Source: Rhodococcus sp. KRD197 | GTDB taxonomy: Bacteria; Actinomycetota; Actinomycetes; Mycobacteriales; Mycobacteriaceae | Reading direction: 5' to 3' | DNA length: 64,000 nt | Assembly: GCF_017168235.1 (NCBI RefSeq) | Contig: NZ_JABFAO010000072.1 | Span: forward strand, 44,523 to 108,522 | In this document: piece by piece, positions 16,164-24,957 of the stretch | Position numbering within the stretch: the stretch's first letter is position 1 | Layout: every line of letters begins with the position of its first letter | Translations under genes and position numbers: made by a program | Notes under the pieces: model-generated | Databases searched by the model: none | Told to the model about the DNA's origin: nothing | The model's input: the letters and a program-made list of their open reading frames with translations, nothing else

Positions 16164-18191
16164 GTGAGCAGACTGCTGGAAAGCTACGCACAAGGACGAT
16201 GGTTCACTGCGAGCGACGAGGGAACCCCGTTGCTCAGTGCGCTCGACGGCACGGAGGTCGCCCGAATCTCCTCCACCGGGCTCGATGTCGCCGGCATGAT
16301 CGAGTACGCCCGCAGTGTCGGCGGCCCAGCCCTCGCTGCACTGACCTTCCATGAACGCGCGGCCCTGCTGAAGCAGCTTGGTCTGACGCTGATGGCGGGC
16401 AAGGACGAGTTCTACGAGGTCTCCACGCTGACCGGCGCGACGACGCGCGACTCGGGCGTCGACATCGACGGAGGGTTCGGCACCGTGCTGAGCTACGCCA
16501 GCAAAGCGCGTCGGGAACTGCCGAACGACACCGTGTACCTCGACGGCGACATCGAGCAGCTCGGAAAGAAGGGAACGTTCCTCGGCCAGCACATCTACAC
16601 CTCACGGCAAGGTGTTGCGGTACAGATCAACGCATTCAACTTCCCAGTGTGGGGATTTCTGGAGAAGCTGGCGCCCGCGTTCATCGCCGGTGTGCCGTCC
16701 ATCGTGAAGCCGGCGAGCCAGAGCGCCTACCTCACCGAGCTGGTGTTCCGACGCATCATCGAGAGTGGAATCCTGCCCGAAGGATCCGTCCAGCTGCTGT
16801 GCGGAAGTGCGAGGGGCATCATCGATCACCTCGGTGGCCAGGATTCCGTCGCGTTCACCGGATCCGCCGACACCGCAGCGGTTCTCCGTGCTCACCCGAA
16901 CGTCGTCGGTGAGGGCGTCCACTTCACCGCCGAAGCGGACTCGCTCAATGCGTCGATCCTCGGTTCCGATGTTGCACGAAGTGATCCGGAATTCGACCTG
17001 TTCGTCAAGGGCGTGTTCACCGAGATGACCGTCAAGGCGGGCCAGAAGTGCACGGCGATCCGCCGCGTCCTGGTCCCGCACTCGATGGTCGACCCGGTTG
17101 TCGAGGCATTGTCGGCTCGTCTCGAGAAGGTTGTCGTCGGTGATCCCCGCACCGAGGGCGTAACGATGGGAGCGCTCGCCAGCATCGATCAGCGCGACGA
17201 GGTCCTGAAGTCCGTTCGCGGACTGACCAAGTCCGCCTCGGTGGTCTTCGGCGATCCGGAGACGGTCGACCCGCGCCCCGGTGCGTTCATGGCCCCTGTT
17301 CTGCTGAAAGCAGGAGACGCGTCGGCTCCCGAGCCGCACGAAATCGAAGCGTTCGGCCCGGTGTCGACGGTGATCGGCTACGAGAGCACGTCCGATCTGC
17401 TCGACCTCGTTGCGCGCGGCAAAGGTTCGCTCGTCGCGTCGCTGGTGACCAAGGATTCGGCGATCGCTCGCGAGGTGGTTCTGGGTTCGGCTCCCTACCA
17501 TGGCCGAATTCTGGTGCTGAACAGCGAGGACGCGAAGGAATCGACCGGTCACGGGTCCCCGTTGCCGGTGCTCGTTCACGGCGGACCCGGCCGTGCGGGT
17601 GGCGGTGAAGAGCTCGGCGGCATGCGCGGAGTGCTGCATCACATGCAGCGCACAGCAATTCAAGGCACGCCTGATGTGCTCACTGCAGTGGGCAACAAAT
17701 GGGTATCCGGATCGGCACGCGTCACCGGCGACGTACATCCCTTCCGGAAGGACCTCGGCGAACTTGCGCTCGGGGACACCATCGTCGGTGGACCCCGTCA
17801 GGTAACCCGTGCGGACATCGACCACTTCGCCGAGTTCACCGGTGACACGTTCTATGCACACACCGATCCCGAAGCGGCAGCGGCCAATCCGCTGTTCGGC
17901 GGCATCGTTGCTCACGGCTACCTCGTGGTGTCGCTTGCTGCCGGTCTGTTCGTCGATCCAGCGCCGGGCCCGGTTCTCGCGAACTTCGGCGTGGACAACC
18001 TGAGGTTCCTGACGCCGGTCAAAGCCGAGGATTCGCTCACGGTGACCTTGACGGCCAAGCTGATCACACCCCGTCAGAGCGCAGACTACGGCGAGGTGCG
18101 TTGGGACGCCGTGGTCGTCAACCAAGAGGGTGATCCGGTTGCCACGTACGACGTGCTGACCCTCGTCGCGAAGCCCGAGGCTGTGTCATGA
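16164..18191 (+). CDS. paaZ: Bifunctional oxepin-CoA hydrolase / 3-oxo-5,6-dehydrosuberyl-CoA semialdehyde dehydrogenase
   Basis: A 675-residue fusion. Residues 1-520 are an aldehyde dehydrogenase domain with catalytic Cys in AGQKCTAIRR (near 295). Residues 530-675 are a MaoC-like (R)-hydratase domain with the FTGDTFYAHTD motif. PaaZ opens oxepin-CoA and oxidises the resulting aldehyde. The GTG start at 16164 has GGAGA upstream. The stop overlaps the next gene (ATGA), giving a paaZ-EthD-paaI operon. Confidence 0.95.
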   Translation: MSRLLESYAQGRWFTASDEGTPLLSALDGTEVARISSTGLDVAGMIEYARSVGGPALAALTFHERAALLKQLGLTLMAGKDEFYEVSTLTGATTRDSGVDIDGGFGTVLSYASKARRELPNDTVYLDGDIEQLGKKGTFLGQHIYTSRQGVAVQINAFNFPVWGFLEKLAPAFIAGVPSIVKPASQSAYLTELVFRRIIESGILPEGSVQLLCGSARGIIDHLGGQDSVAFTGSADTAAVLRAHPNVVGEGVHFTAEADSLNASILGSDVARSDPEFDLFVKGVFTEMTVKAGQKCTAIRRVLVPHSMVDPVVEALSARLEKVVVGDPRTEGVTMGALASIDQRDEVLKSVRGLTKSASVVFGDPETVDPRPGAFMAPVLLKAGDASAPEPHEIEAFGPVSTVIGYESTSDLLDLVARGKGSLVASLVTKDSAIAREVVLGSAPYHGRILVLNSEDAKESTGHGSPLPVLVHGGPGRAGGGEELGGMRGVLHHMQRTAIQGTPDVLTAVGNKWVSGSARVTGDVHPFRKDLGELALGDTIVGGPRQVTRADIDHFAEFTGDTFYAHTDPEAAAANPLFGGIVAHGYLVVSLAAGLFVDPAPGPVLANFGVDNLRFLTPVKAEDSLTVTLTAKLITPRQSADYGEVRWDAVVVNQEGDPVATYDVLTLVAKPEAVS

Positions 18192-18505
18192 GCATTCGAG
18201 TGGCCGTCTGTTACGGAGCGCCCGATGACCCGGTTGCATTCGATCGTCACTACGCCGATGTGCACGTGCCATTGGCTCGTGCAGTTCCCGGATTGATCGA
18301 CTTCACCTGGGGCACGCTGGCCTCGCTCGACGATGCACCACCGCCGTACTACGCGATTGCCAGCCTGTTCTTCGCGGACGAGGTATCGCTGAAGGCCGGA
18401 TTGGCGTCGACTCAGATGAAGGCCGCAGGCAAAGACCTGCGTAACTTCGCGACCGGTGGCGCCGTCATGTTCACTCAGAACGAGCGATCGGTGTTGCAGC
18501 CATGA
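18188..18505 (+). CDS. EthD-family protein in the paa operon
   Basis: A 105-residue dimeric alpha-beta barrel protein of the EthD family (AVCYGAPDDPVAFDRHYADVH). It overlaps paaZ and paaI by 4 bases each, so it is translated with them. EthD-type proteins are small enzymes or accessory factors of ring-cleavage and ether-cleavage pathways. No role in phenylacetate catabolism is established. It might bind or rearrange a labile oxepin or hydroxylated intermediate, but that is a guess. Confidence 0.8.
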   Translation: MSIRVAVCYGAPDDPVAFDRHYADVHVPLARAVPGLIDFTWGTLASLDDAPPPYYAIASLFFADEVSLKAGLASTQMKAAGKDLRNFATGGAVMFTQNERSVLQP

Positions 18506-18897
18506 GCGATTCGACGATTGCCCGGGAGATGTTCGAGGTCGACGCCGCGTCACGCAAGCTCGGGATCGAATTGATCGAGCTGGCACCGGGTCACGCGAGA
18601 ATGTCGATGGTCGTCACCGAGGACATGGTCAACGGCTATGCCATCACGCACGGCGGATATGTTTTCCTGTTGGCGGACACGACGTTCGCGATGGCGTGCA
18701 ACTCTCACGACGACTCGGCCGTCGCGGCGCGGTGCGACATCCGCTATCTCCGTCCGACGAAGGCCGGTGACGTGCTGGTCGCCGACGCCGTCGAGCGTGC
18801 GAGGTTTGGCCGCAATGGCCTGTACGACGTGTCGGTGACATGCCGAGGCGAGCTGATCGCAGAATTTCGAGGCGACAGTCGCACCGTAGCCCGGTAG
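18502..18897 (+). CDS. paaI: Phenylacetyl-CoA pathway thioesterase
   Basis: A 131-residue hotdog-fold thioesterase with the PaaI signature GYAITHGGYVFLLADTTFA and a C-terminal RTGRNG-like segment (ARFGRNGLYDV). It hydrolyses dead-end aryl-CoA esters that would trap CoA. It overlaps the EthD gene by ATGA and is last in the paaZ operon. Confidence 0.92.
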   Translation: MSDSTIAREMFEVDAASRKLGIELIELAPGHARMSMVVTEDMVNGYAITHGGYVFLLADTTFAMACNSHDDSAVAARCDIRYLRPTKAGDVLVADAVERARFGRNGLYDVSVTCRGELIAEFRGDSRTVAR

Positions 18898-18927
18898 CGA
18901 CACCACGCGTGGAAGTACTGTGAATCG

Positions 18928-20037
18928 GTGAGCACTGCGGATCTCTCGGCGTTGGCGGACGCAACCGCCACCGCGGTGGGCGGTGCCGTGTCGGTGATGG
19001 ATCCACAGGGCTTCGTCATCGCGTACTCGTCCGTTCCGGGCCAGCCGATCGACGACGTGCGCCGCGACGGGATTCTCGGCAAGCAGGTCCCGGCCGAGTA
19101 CATGGTGCATCACCTCGACCCAGACTTTCGGCGTAGCTCGAAAGTGCACGTGGTCGACGTTCCCGGAGTGCTACCGCGACTGGCGGTGGCCGTGTCGGCC
19201 GATACCGAGTATCTCGGATCCATTTGGAGTATCGCTACCGGTGTTTCCCTACGTCCACCTGATTCCGGCGCAGTGGCGGCAATGACCCGTGCCGCAGCCG
19301 CAGCGGTGCCGCTGCTGCTGGCCCGGCGTCATCCGGCCGGTGCCGACAATCAACGGGTGCGTGCGCTACTGACCGATCCCGATACCGTCACCCCGGCCGG
19401 CAGTCGTTATACCGTGCTGGCCGCGAGAATCGATTCTGTGCAACCGGAGGCCCTCCTGGTGCAGCTGGCCGATCTGTTGGAGCTTACGTTCGGCAATGCA
19501 CTGGATTCGGGCTGTGTCATCGAGGATCGCACTGTCTTGTTGGTGCTGGCGTCGGAGGACGAACGCGGTGTCCTCGACGCCGCCGAGGATGTTCGACGAA
19601 AGGCGGAGGCGGCGTTCGGTGTATCGGTGACCTTCGCGATCGGCGGGCCCGAAGCCCGGCCCACAGTGGCACGCAGGCAGGCACTCTGGGTGCTCGATGC
19701 GATCGGCGACGGCGTGACGACGACCTTCGAGCAGAATCGAGTGCCGGTCACTCTCCGTAGAGCGGGTGATGCACTCTCGGACCTGCCGTTGGCGATACCG
19801 GCCGTCGAGAAGATGCTTGCTTGCGACGCCGCCGAAGGTACCGAGTACGCCGCGACGGTGCTGGCGCTGTTGACGCACGAATCGAATGTTGCCGCCGCAT
19901 CGGCATCGTTGTATCTGCACGCCAACACCTTTCGCTACCGACTGCGGCGGACAAAGGAGCTGTTCGGTCTCGATCTCGACGACGGGGACACTCGACTGTT
20001 GGTGTGGATGTCGCTACGGCTCACGACCGGGCGGTGA
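18928..20037 (+). CDS. PucR/CdaR-type transcriptional regulator
   Basis: A 369-residue regulator. The N-terminal GAF/sugar-diacid-recognition-like region (about 1-130) has VMDPQGFVIAYSS, a GGDEF-like remnant covers the middle, and a PucR-type C-terminal helix-turn-helix spans about 310-365 (AAASASLYLHANTFRYRLRR). The ligand is unknown. It starts 30 bp after paaI and converges with the GlcD-like gene, overlapping by 17 bp. The convergent oxidase suggests a 2-hydroxy-acid regulator, but that is weak. Confidence 0.8.
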   Translation: MSTADLSALADATATAVGGAVSVMDPQGFVIAYSSVPGQPIDDVRRDGILGKQVPAEYMVHHLDPDFRRSSKVHVVDVPGVLPRLAVAVSADTEYLGSIWSIATGVSLRPPDSGAVAAMTRAAAAAVPLLLARRHPAGADNQRVRALLTDPDTVTPAGSRYTVLAARIDSVQPEALLVQLADLLELTFGNALDSGCVIEDRTVLLVLASEDERGVLDAAEDVRRKAEAAFGVSVTFAIGGPEARPTVARRQALWVLDAIGDGVTTTFEQNRVPVTLRRAGDALSDLPLAIPAVEKMLACDAAEGTEYAATVLALLTHESNVAAASASLYLHANTFRYRLRRTKELFGLDLDDGDTRLLVWMSLRLTTGR

Positions 20038-21427
20038 GGACTTTTCCTGGATTGAGTAAGTAGTGTGGGTCGAGTAATTCCTTGATGCCGCGCTGCAGTT
20101 CCGCTGCGACCGAATCGAGCTCGGTTTCGAGGAGATCCCGTTTGAGCAGTCCGACTCCGTGCTCGCCGGTGATGGTTCCGCCGAGCGAGAGCGCGAATGC
20201 TGCGATCTCGTCGAATGCCCGTTGTGCGGCCGTCAACGATGCCGGGTCCGCCGGATTCACGATGACCGTGGGATGGATGTTGCCGTCACCCGCGTGGCCG
20301 ACGACGCCGATGACGATTCCGATGCGCTCGGCAATGTGTCCTACTTCGTCGATCATCGCGGCCAGCTGCGAAATAGGTACGGATACATCGTCGACCAATG
20401 GCGAACCCAGACGCTCGAGCGCGGGGTACGCCAAGCGACGGGCCTGAACGAGTTGCTGCGACTCGATCTCGTCCTCGGCGACAGCAACATCCGTCGCGCC
20501 GGATTCGGTGCACAGCGCGGCGATGAGTTCCAGTTCCTGCACCGCGCCTGCGCCGATATCGGATTGGGCGATCAGTACGGCTGCGGCGTCGGTACCGAAG
20601 TCCATACGCGCGTACGCGTCGATCGCGGCGATGGTGGTGCGGTCCAACAGCTCGAACAGGCTCGGCGTGATACCCGCGGCACGGATGCGCGTCACCGCCT
20701 CTCCTGCAGCGACGGTGGACGGAAAGGTCGCGGCCATTGTGAGCGGGGTGGCGGCCGGGAAGTCGAGGCCGACTGTGGCCTCGGTGATGATGCCGAGCGT
20801 GCCCTCTGATCCGACGAACAGGTCTGCCAGGGAGAGTCCGGCCACGCCCTTGACCGTGCGTCGACCGACGAAGGTGGCCCGGCCGTCGGCGAGCACGACA
20901 CGCAGACCTCGGACGAATCGCGCAGTGACGCCGTACTTCACACAGCACAGGCCCCCTGCATTGGTGGCGATGTTGCCACCGATGGTCGACGCCTCCCAGC
21001 TGGACGGGTCGGGCAGATACGTCAAGCCTTGCTGTTGGGCAGCCTCCTTGAGCTCCTTGTTGGTGACGCCGGGTTGCACGACTGCGACGCGATTGACGAC
21101 GTCGAGTTCGATGATCTTGTTCATGCGCCGGGTGTTGAGGGCAATGGCTCCGACGCTGGCATTCGCTGCCCCGGCCAGGCCGGTCAACGCTCCCTGTGGG
21201 ACGACGGGAATGCGGTGCGCCGATGCGATATTCATGATGGCCTGAACATCGGATTCCGTGGTCGGCAGTACCGCCGCCAGTGGCAGGGCAGATTCACAGA
21301 GAGCTGCCGAGTCGTGTCGGTAGCTCTCGAGGATATCCGGGTCGGTCACCACCGCATCGGTGCCGAGCGCACGCATCAGTTCGTCGATGATCGCATTCTC
21401 GTGTTCGGGGATTGCCGGCACAGCCAT
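20021..21427 (-). CDS. FAD-linked 2-hydroxyacid oxidase/dehydrogenase, GlcD-like
   Basis: A 468-residue PCMH-type flavoprotein. The FAD-binding region is at about 45-225 (PQGALTGLAGAAN; NIATNAGGLCCVKYG; GSEGTLGIITE). The C-terminal FAD-oxidase domain contains GHAGDGNIHP and ends TGEHGVGLLKR. This is the glycolate oxidase subunit GlcD / D-lactate dehydrogenase family, oxidising a 2-hydroxy acid such as glycolate, D-lactate or an aromatic 2-hydroxy acid like mandelate. No GlcE/GlcF partners are adjacent, so it probably acts alone. Confidence 0.85.
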   Translation of the reverse strand: MAVPAIPEHENAIIDELMRALGTDAVVTDPDILESYRHDSAALCESALPLAAVLPTTESDVQAIMNIASAHRIPVVPQGALTGLAGAANASVGAIALNTRRMNKIIELDVVNRVAVVQPGVTNKELKEAAQQQGLTYLPDPSSWEASTIGGNIATNAGGLCCVKYGVTARFVRGLRVVLADGRATFVGRRTVKGVAGLSLADLFVGSEGTLGIITEATVGLDFPAATPLTMAATFPSTVAAGEAVTRIRAAGITPSLFELLDRTTIAAIDAYARMDFGTDAAAVLIAQSDIGAGAVQELELIAALCTESGATDVAVAEDEIESQQLVQARRLAYPALERLGSPLVDDVSVPISQLAAMIDEVGHIAERIGIVIGVVGHAGDGNIHPTVIVNPADPASLTAAQRAFDEIAAFALSLGGTITGEHGVGLLKRDLLETELDSVAAELQRGIKELLDPHYLLNPGKVLTARS

Positions 21428-21548
21428 GAGTTCGAGTATGGCCTTCCGTCACTGCCGCTGTCTGCGTCGTTTCGGACGAATCGAACGGCTCCGATCGGTA
21501 GTTTCCGACGAAATTGGGCACGTACCCCCGGTCATGATCGGTACCACC

Positions 21549-21602
21549 TTGACAAATCATCGTGTCGCCGGTCACAGTGATTACCGACCGAACGGACGGT
21601 GA
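21549..21602 (+). promoter_or_regulatory. MHS transporter promoter with PaaR operator 4
   Basis: TTGACA at 21549-21554, then 32 bp, then the core ACCGAACGGACGGT (21587-21600). The 22-bp operator (21581-21602) differs from the paaZ operator by one base, and its distance from TTGACA is identical. This ties the transporter to PaaR. Confidence 0.75.
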
Positions 21603-21723
21603 GTTTCAGCCGGACTTTCGGTAGTCGAAATTCGTCGTTCTTCACCCTCGCCCCGCCCCACGACACTCCGAATTGCCGCTCTCATGCCCGAGCGCCGGAA
21701 CCCGAACGAAACGAGACAAGTCG

Positions 21724-23025
21724 ATGTCAACACAGGTCGAGACGCCCACCGGGGTGTCGCGTGAGCATCGCCGCGCCGCGATGGCCAGCATGGTCGGAAC
21801 CACTGTCGAGTGGTACGACTTCTTCATCTACGCGCAGGCAGCGTCGCTGATCTTCGCCCAGTTGTTCTTCGCACCCATGGGGTCGTCCGGGCAGCTCGTC
21901 GCCTACGTCACCATCGGCATCAGCTTCGTTTTCCGCCCCCTCGGGGCCATCGTCGCCGGTTACTTCGGTGACAAGATCGGACGCAAGAAGGTCCTCATCG
22001 CCACCCTCACGCTGATGGGTGCTGCCACCGTGGGTATGGGTCTGCTCCCCACGTACGCGACCATCGGCATCTGGGCGCCGATCATCCTGATCGTGCTGCG
22101 CATCCTGCAGGGATTCTCCACCGGCGGTGAATGGGGCGGCGCGGCATTGATGGCCGTCGAGCACGCCCCGAAGGGCAAGCGTGGAATCTACGGTGCCGCA
22201 ACCCAGATGGGTGTTCCTCTCGGCATGCTCATCGCGGTGGGAACGTTGGCACTGTGCACCGGTCTGCTCAGTGAAGAGCAGTTCGAGGCCTGGGGTTGGC
22301 GCATTCCGTTCCTCATCAGCTTCGTGCTGATCCTCGTCGGTTTCTACATCAGGCGCCGCGTCGAGGAGACCCCGGTGTTCAAGGAGCTCTCAGAACGTAA
22401 GGAGCGCAACCACACTCCGGTCCGCGCACTGTGGCGTACCAACAAGAAGCAGGTCATGCTGGCTGCATTGTCGTTCATCGGCACCAACGGCAACGGGTAC
22501 ATCATCGTCGGCGGCTTCATCGTGGCGTACTCGACGCGTGAACACGGGCTGGCTCGCGTGGACGTGTTGGTGGCCAGCTTGTTCGCGGCCATCGTCTGGG
22601 GCGTGTTCACTCTGCTCGGCGCGCATCTGTCCGATCGCTACGCCCGGACCACCATCATGAATCTCGGCAACGCGGCAATGGTGTTGTGCGCTATCCCGTT
22701 CTTCCTGCTCGTCGACACCGGTGAGCTGCACTGGATCTACCTGGCCCTCGGACTGTTCGCCGTCGGACTCGGGCTGTCCTACGGACCTCAGCCGGCTCTG
22801 TACGCCGAGATGTTCCCCGCAGCAGTTCGATTCAGTGGTGCGTCCATCGGCTACGCCATCGGCACCGTGCTCGGTGGAGCGTTCGTCCCGACGATCTCCG
22901 AAGCCCTGTTCAAGGGAACCGGAACATCGATGTCGATCTCGATCTACCTGATGATCCTGGCCGCGATCTCCTTCGTGGCGACCTCGCGTATCAAGAACCG
23001 TAGGGACGAGGATTTGAACGTCTGA
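21724..23025 (+). CDS. MHS-family metabolite:H+ symporter, probable phenylacetate uptake
   Basis: A 433-residue 12-TM major facilitator of the metabolite:H+ symporter group. The signature VGTTVEWYDFFIY is at the N-terminus, motif A GYFGDKIGRKK follows TM2, and GEWGGAALMAVEH lies in TM4. ATG 21724 was chosen because it gives the standard MHS N-terminus; the upstream in-frame TTG adds an unrelated stretch. Its promoter carries a near-identical copy of the paaZ operator. Phenylacetate or a related aryl acid is therefore the likely cargo; sequence alone would also allow shikimate or dicarboxylates. Confidence 0.85.
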   Translation: MSTQVETPTGVSREHRRAAMASMVGTTVEWYDFFIYAQAASLIFAQLFFAPMGSSGQLVAYVTIGISFVFRPLGAIVAGYFGDKIGRKKVLIATLTLMGAATVGMGLLPTYATIGIWAPIILIVLRILQGFSTGGEWGGAALMAVEHAPKGKRGIYGAATQMGVPLGMLIAVGTLALCTGLLSEEQFEAWGWRIPFLISFVLILVGFYIRRRVEETPVFKELSERKERNHTPVRALWRTNKKQVMLAALSFIGTNGNGYIIVGGFIVAYSTREHGLARVDVLVASLFAAIVWGVFTLLGAHLSDRYARTTIMNLGNAAMVLCAIPFFLLVDTGELHWIYLALGLFAVGLGLSYGPQPALYAEMFPAAVRFSGASIGYAIGTVLGGAFVPTISEALFKGTGTSMSISIYLMILAAISFVATSRIKNRRDEDLNV

Positions 23026-23041
23026 CGCATTTTGTGTCGAA

Positions 23042-23070
23042 AGCCCCGGAACCATCATGGTTTCGGGGCC
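23042..23070 (+). terminator. Terminator after the MHS transporter
   Basis: GCCCCGGAACC and GGTTTCGGGGC pair around an ATCAT loop with one mismatch, 17 bp past the stop. The tail is only weakly T-rich. Confidence 0.65.
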
Positions 23071-23125
23071 TTCGTCTCTAAATGGATAGGTACGAGAGGC
23101 GACCAGCCGACTGCTGTAGGGCTGG

Positions 23126-24088
23126 TCAGGGGCCATCCAGACTGGGTTCTTCCGCCTCCATCAATTCGACGTCCTCGGGCGACAGAATCTCGTTCGGATC
23201 GTATTCCTTGGTCAGTTGGCTGGTTTCGGCCGAGTTCGGCTCGGCACCAAGGACGATCTGCAGGCCCCGCGTCAAAGGTTCGGTCAACTCGGACGGTCCG
23301 ATGGTCTCGGCGAAGGCCGCGCCGACCGCGTCTGCGGCAAGAATTTCACCGAGGACCGACGAGGACAGCTCGATATCGTGACCGGCGACGTCGGATGACG
23401 TCGTGCACGACTGAAAGTAGATGGGGACTATCGATTGTGCAGTTTCCCACTGGCTCTCCAGGCCAGCATCAACGGCGGCGGCACGCAGTTGGGCACGTAT
23501 CGCCGCTGCATCCGATACCCGCATCGGCGGTGCATCGCGAACCGACTCGACGTATTGTTCGTACCCGTCGCCGGCGAACTCTTCGACCACCTCGATGACG
23601 GATGACCAACTCGGTCCCAGCATTTGATTCAGACTCTGCTCAGTGACCTCGAACGTCGAGATATGTCGCGCGTCAGCGGCGTAGTACTCCGCGGTGTCGC
23701 GAATGGGATCCAAGCCGTTTTCCGGACTGGGAGCCGCTACCCATAGGGCTTCGGCGATGGACGCGTCACCGGGGACAGTGCTTGCACGGTCTGCGGCCTG
23801 ACTGGACGTAAGCTGCCCATCGACAGCAAGGTCAGGCCCCGGCACGATGCCGTTGACCAGCAGAAGCTCCCCCGCAGTCCTGGAGAGCTCCGTCAACCGA
23901 CGAGCCGGGTCGACGTTCTTGTCCGCGGGACTATCAGGTGCGCAGGTGTTCCCGCGGAGATACGGATCGACAACGGCTTCTGCTGGGGGTTGTTCGTCTG
24001 CAGTGTGGCCATCTCCGCATGCACCCAGTGCGGCCACAACCACGACTCCACAAGCGAGCGACACGAGCCTGGAGCGACGAAAGACCAT
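23126..24088 (-). CDS. Predicted lipoprotein of unknown function
   Basis: A 320-residue protein beginning with a basic, hydrophobic signal (MVFRRSRLVSLACGVVVVAALG) and a lipobox LGAC, so it should be lipid-anchored outside the membrane. The mature part is acidic, mostly helical-looking, and matches no family I recognise. ATG 24088 puts the lipobox at a normal distance; a longer frame would add 18 residues ahead of the signal. It lies alone between the MHS transporter and arr. Confidence 0.65.
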   Translation of the reverse strand: MVFRRSRLVSLACGVVVVAALGACGDGHTADEQPPAEAVVDPYLRGNTCAPDSPADKNVDPARRLTELSRTAGELLLVNGIVPGPDLAVDGQLTSSQAADRASTVPGDASIAEALWVAAPSPENGLDPIRDTAEYYAADARHISTFEVTEQSLNQMLGPSWSSVIEVVEEFAGDGYEQYVESVRDAPPMRVSDAAAIRAQLRAAAVDAGLESQWETAQSIVPIYFQSCTTSSDVAGHDIELSSSVLGEILAADAVGAAFAETIGPSELTEPLTRGLQIVLGAEPNSAETSQLTKEYDPNEILSPEDVELMEAEEPSLDGP

Positions 24089-24158
24089 CAGCGAAGCATA
24101 TGGCCAACAAATACCCAGCGCGTACCGATCCATACCTAGCAAGCAGCGGGCTGAGTGT

Positions 24159-24596
24159 CTAGTCGTAGATGATGTCGGCCCCCGTTCGCCTCAGTTCTTC
24201 AAGGCCTGCCCGGAACTGGTGGAGATACTCGGGGGAGTGTTCGACCCAGTCGAGCATCTCTCCGACTATCTTCACCGGGTTCGGGCTCCGGAAGGAGTGA
24301 GTCGGGTTGCCGGGGAACTTCTTGTCGGTGACGTTCGGGTCGTCTTCGACATCGCCGTCCGGCTCGACGATGTACACCCGGGTGCGGCCCTGTCCGGTCG
24401 CCATCTCTGCCGCGAGAACCGCGTTGTCCAACACTTTCGTCATGTAGATGTTGTTCGAGATCAGCTCGGAACGGTAATTGGATCGATACCCCGGTCTGAG
24501 AAAGTCCCCGACTTGCAGGTCGGCTTTGGTGCCGTGGAAGTACGCGCCCGATTCGTGTAGCTGGAACTGCGGTGGTATGTCTGCGATGTCTGCCAT
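24159..24596 (-). CDS. arr: Rifampin ADP-ribosyltransferase
   Basis: A 145-residue Arr enzyme. The catalytic triad equivalents are His21 (YFHGTKADL), Tyr51 (NNIYMTK) and Asp86 (VEDDPNVT), and the KFPGNPTHSFRS segment is highly conserved in Arr. It transfers ADP-ribose from NAD to the rifamycin ansa-chain hydroxyl, inactivating the drug. ATG 24596 has GAGGGGG upstream. A rifamycin-associated-element-like palindrome lies about 50 bp upstream (24643-24667), implying drug-inducible expression. Confidence 0.95.
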   Translation of the reverse strand: MADIADIPPQFQLHESGAYFHGTKADLQVGDFLRPGYRSNYRSELISNNIYMTKVLDNAVLAAEMATGQGRTRVYIVEPDGDVEDDPNVTDKKFPGNPTHSFRSPNPVKIVGEMLDWVEHSPEYLHQFRAGLEELRRTGADIIYD

Positions 24597-24957
24597 CGAT
24601 AGCCCCCTCGTGTGGTGATGTGCCGGACGAGTGTGCACGCCGTAGGGGGTCTTGCCGCAAGCCCCTATCACGCAGCTACAGTGAAGAGGGATAGAAAGCA
24701 GCCTGGGGTGGGCGCCGCCAACCCCAGCGCGCGTCAGCACTATCTCGACTGTTCGACGTGGGCACTGAAGCATTCTGCAGCCCAATAGCTGCCGTCCCTG
24801 GTGTCTGGATTTCTTGGGACCTCCGACGAGAGCGAAGTACGCGGGAGCTGGTCGTCCTGGCATTCTATGTTCTGTTCTGCCTATCGCAATGGTCGATGCG
24901 TACCCGTTCGAGAAGATCGAGAGCATGTAGGCAGCTGACCAGTCGCTCGAGCTCGAG
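24597..24957. other. Intergenic region between arr and lpd
   Basis: This 361-bp stretch holds the arr leader and the RAE-like palindrome (24643-24667). In the remaining 290 bp up to the lpd stop I see no convincing gene or structure. Confidence 0.6.
24643..24667 (-). promoter_or_regulatory. Rifamycin-associated element (RAE) of arr
   Basis: Read on the minus strand, the core is GGGGCTTGCGGCAAGACCCC, an inverted repeat of GGGGtCTTG/CAAGCCCC type. From memory, the published actinomycete RAE has a GGGGCTTGCGGCAAG core found upstream of rifamycin-inactivating genes. Confidence 0.8.

Noticed and set aside
24597..24926. N-terminal extension of arr
   Set aside because: The longer frame crosses the RAE palindrome and adds sequence without similarity, while ATG 24596 has a strong ribosome site and gives the normal Arr length.
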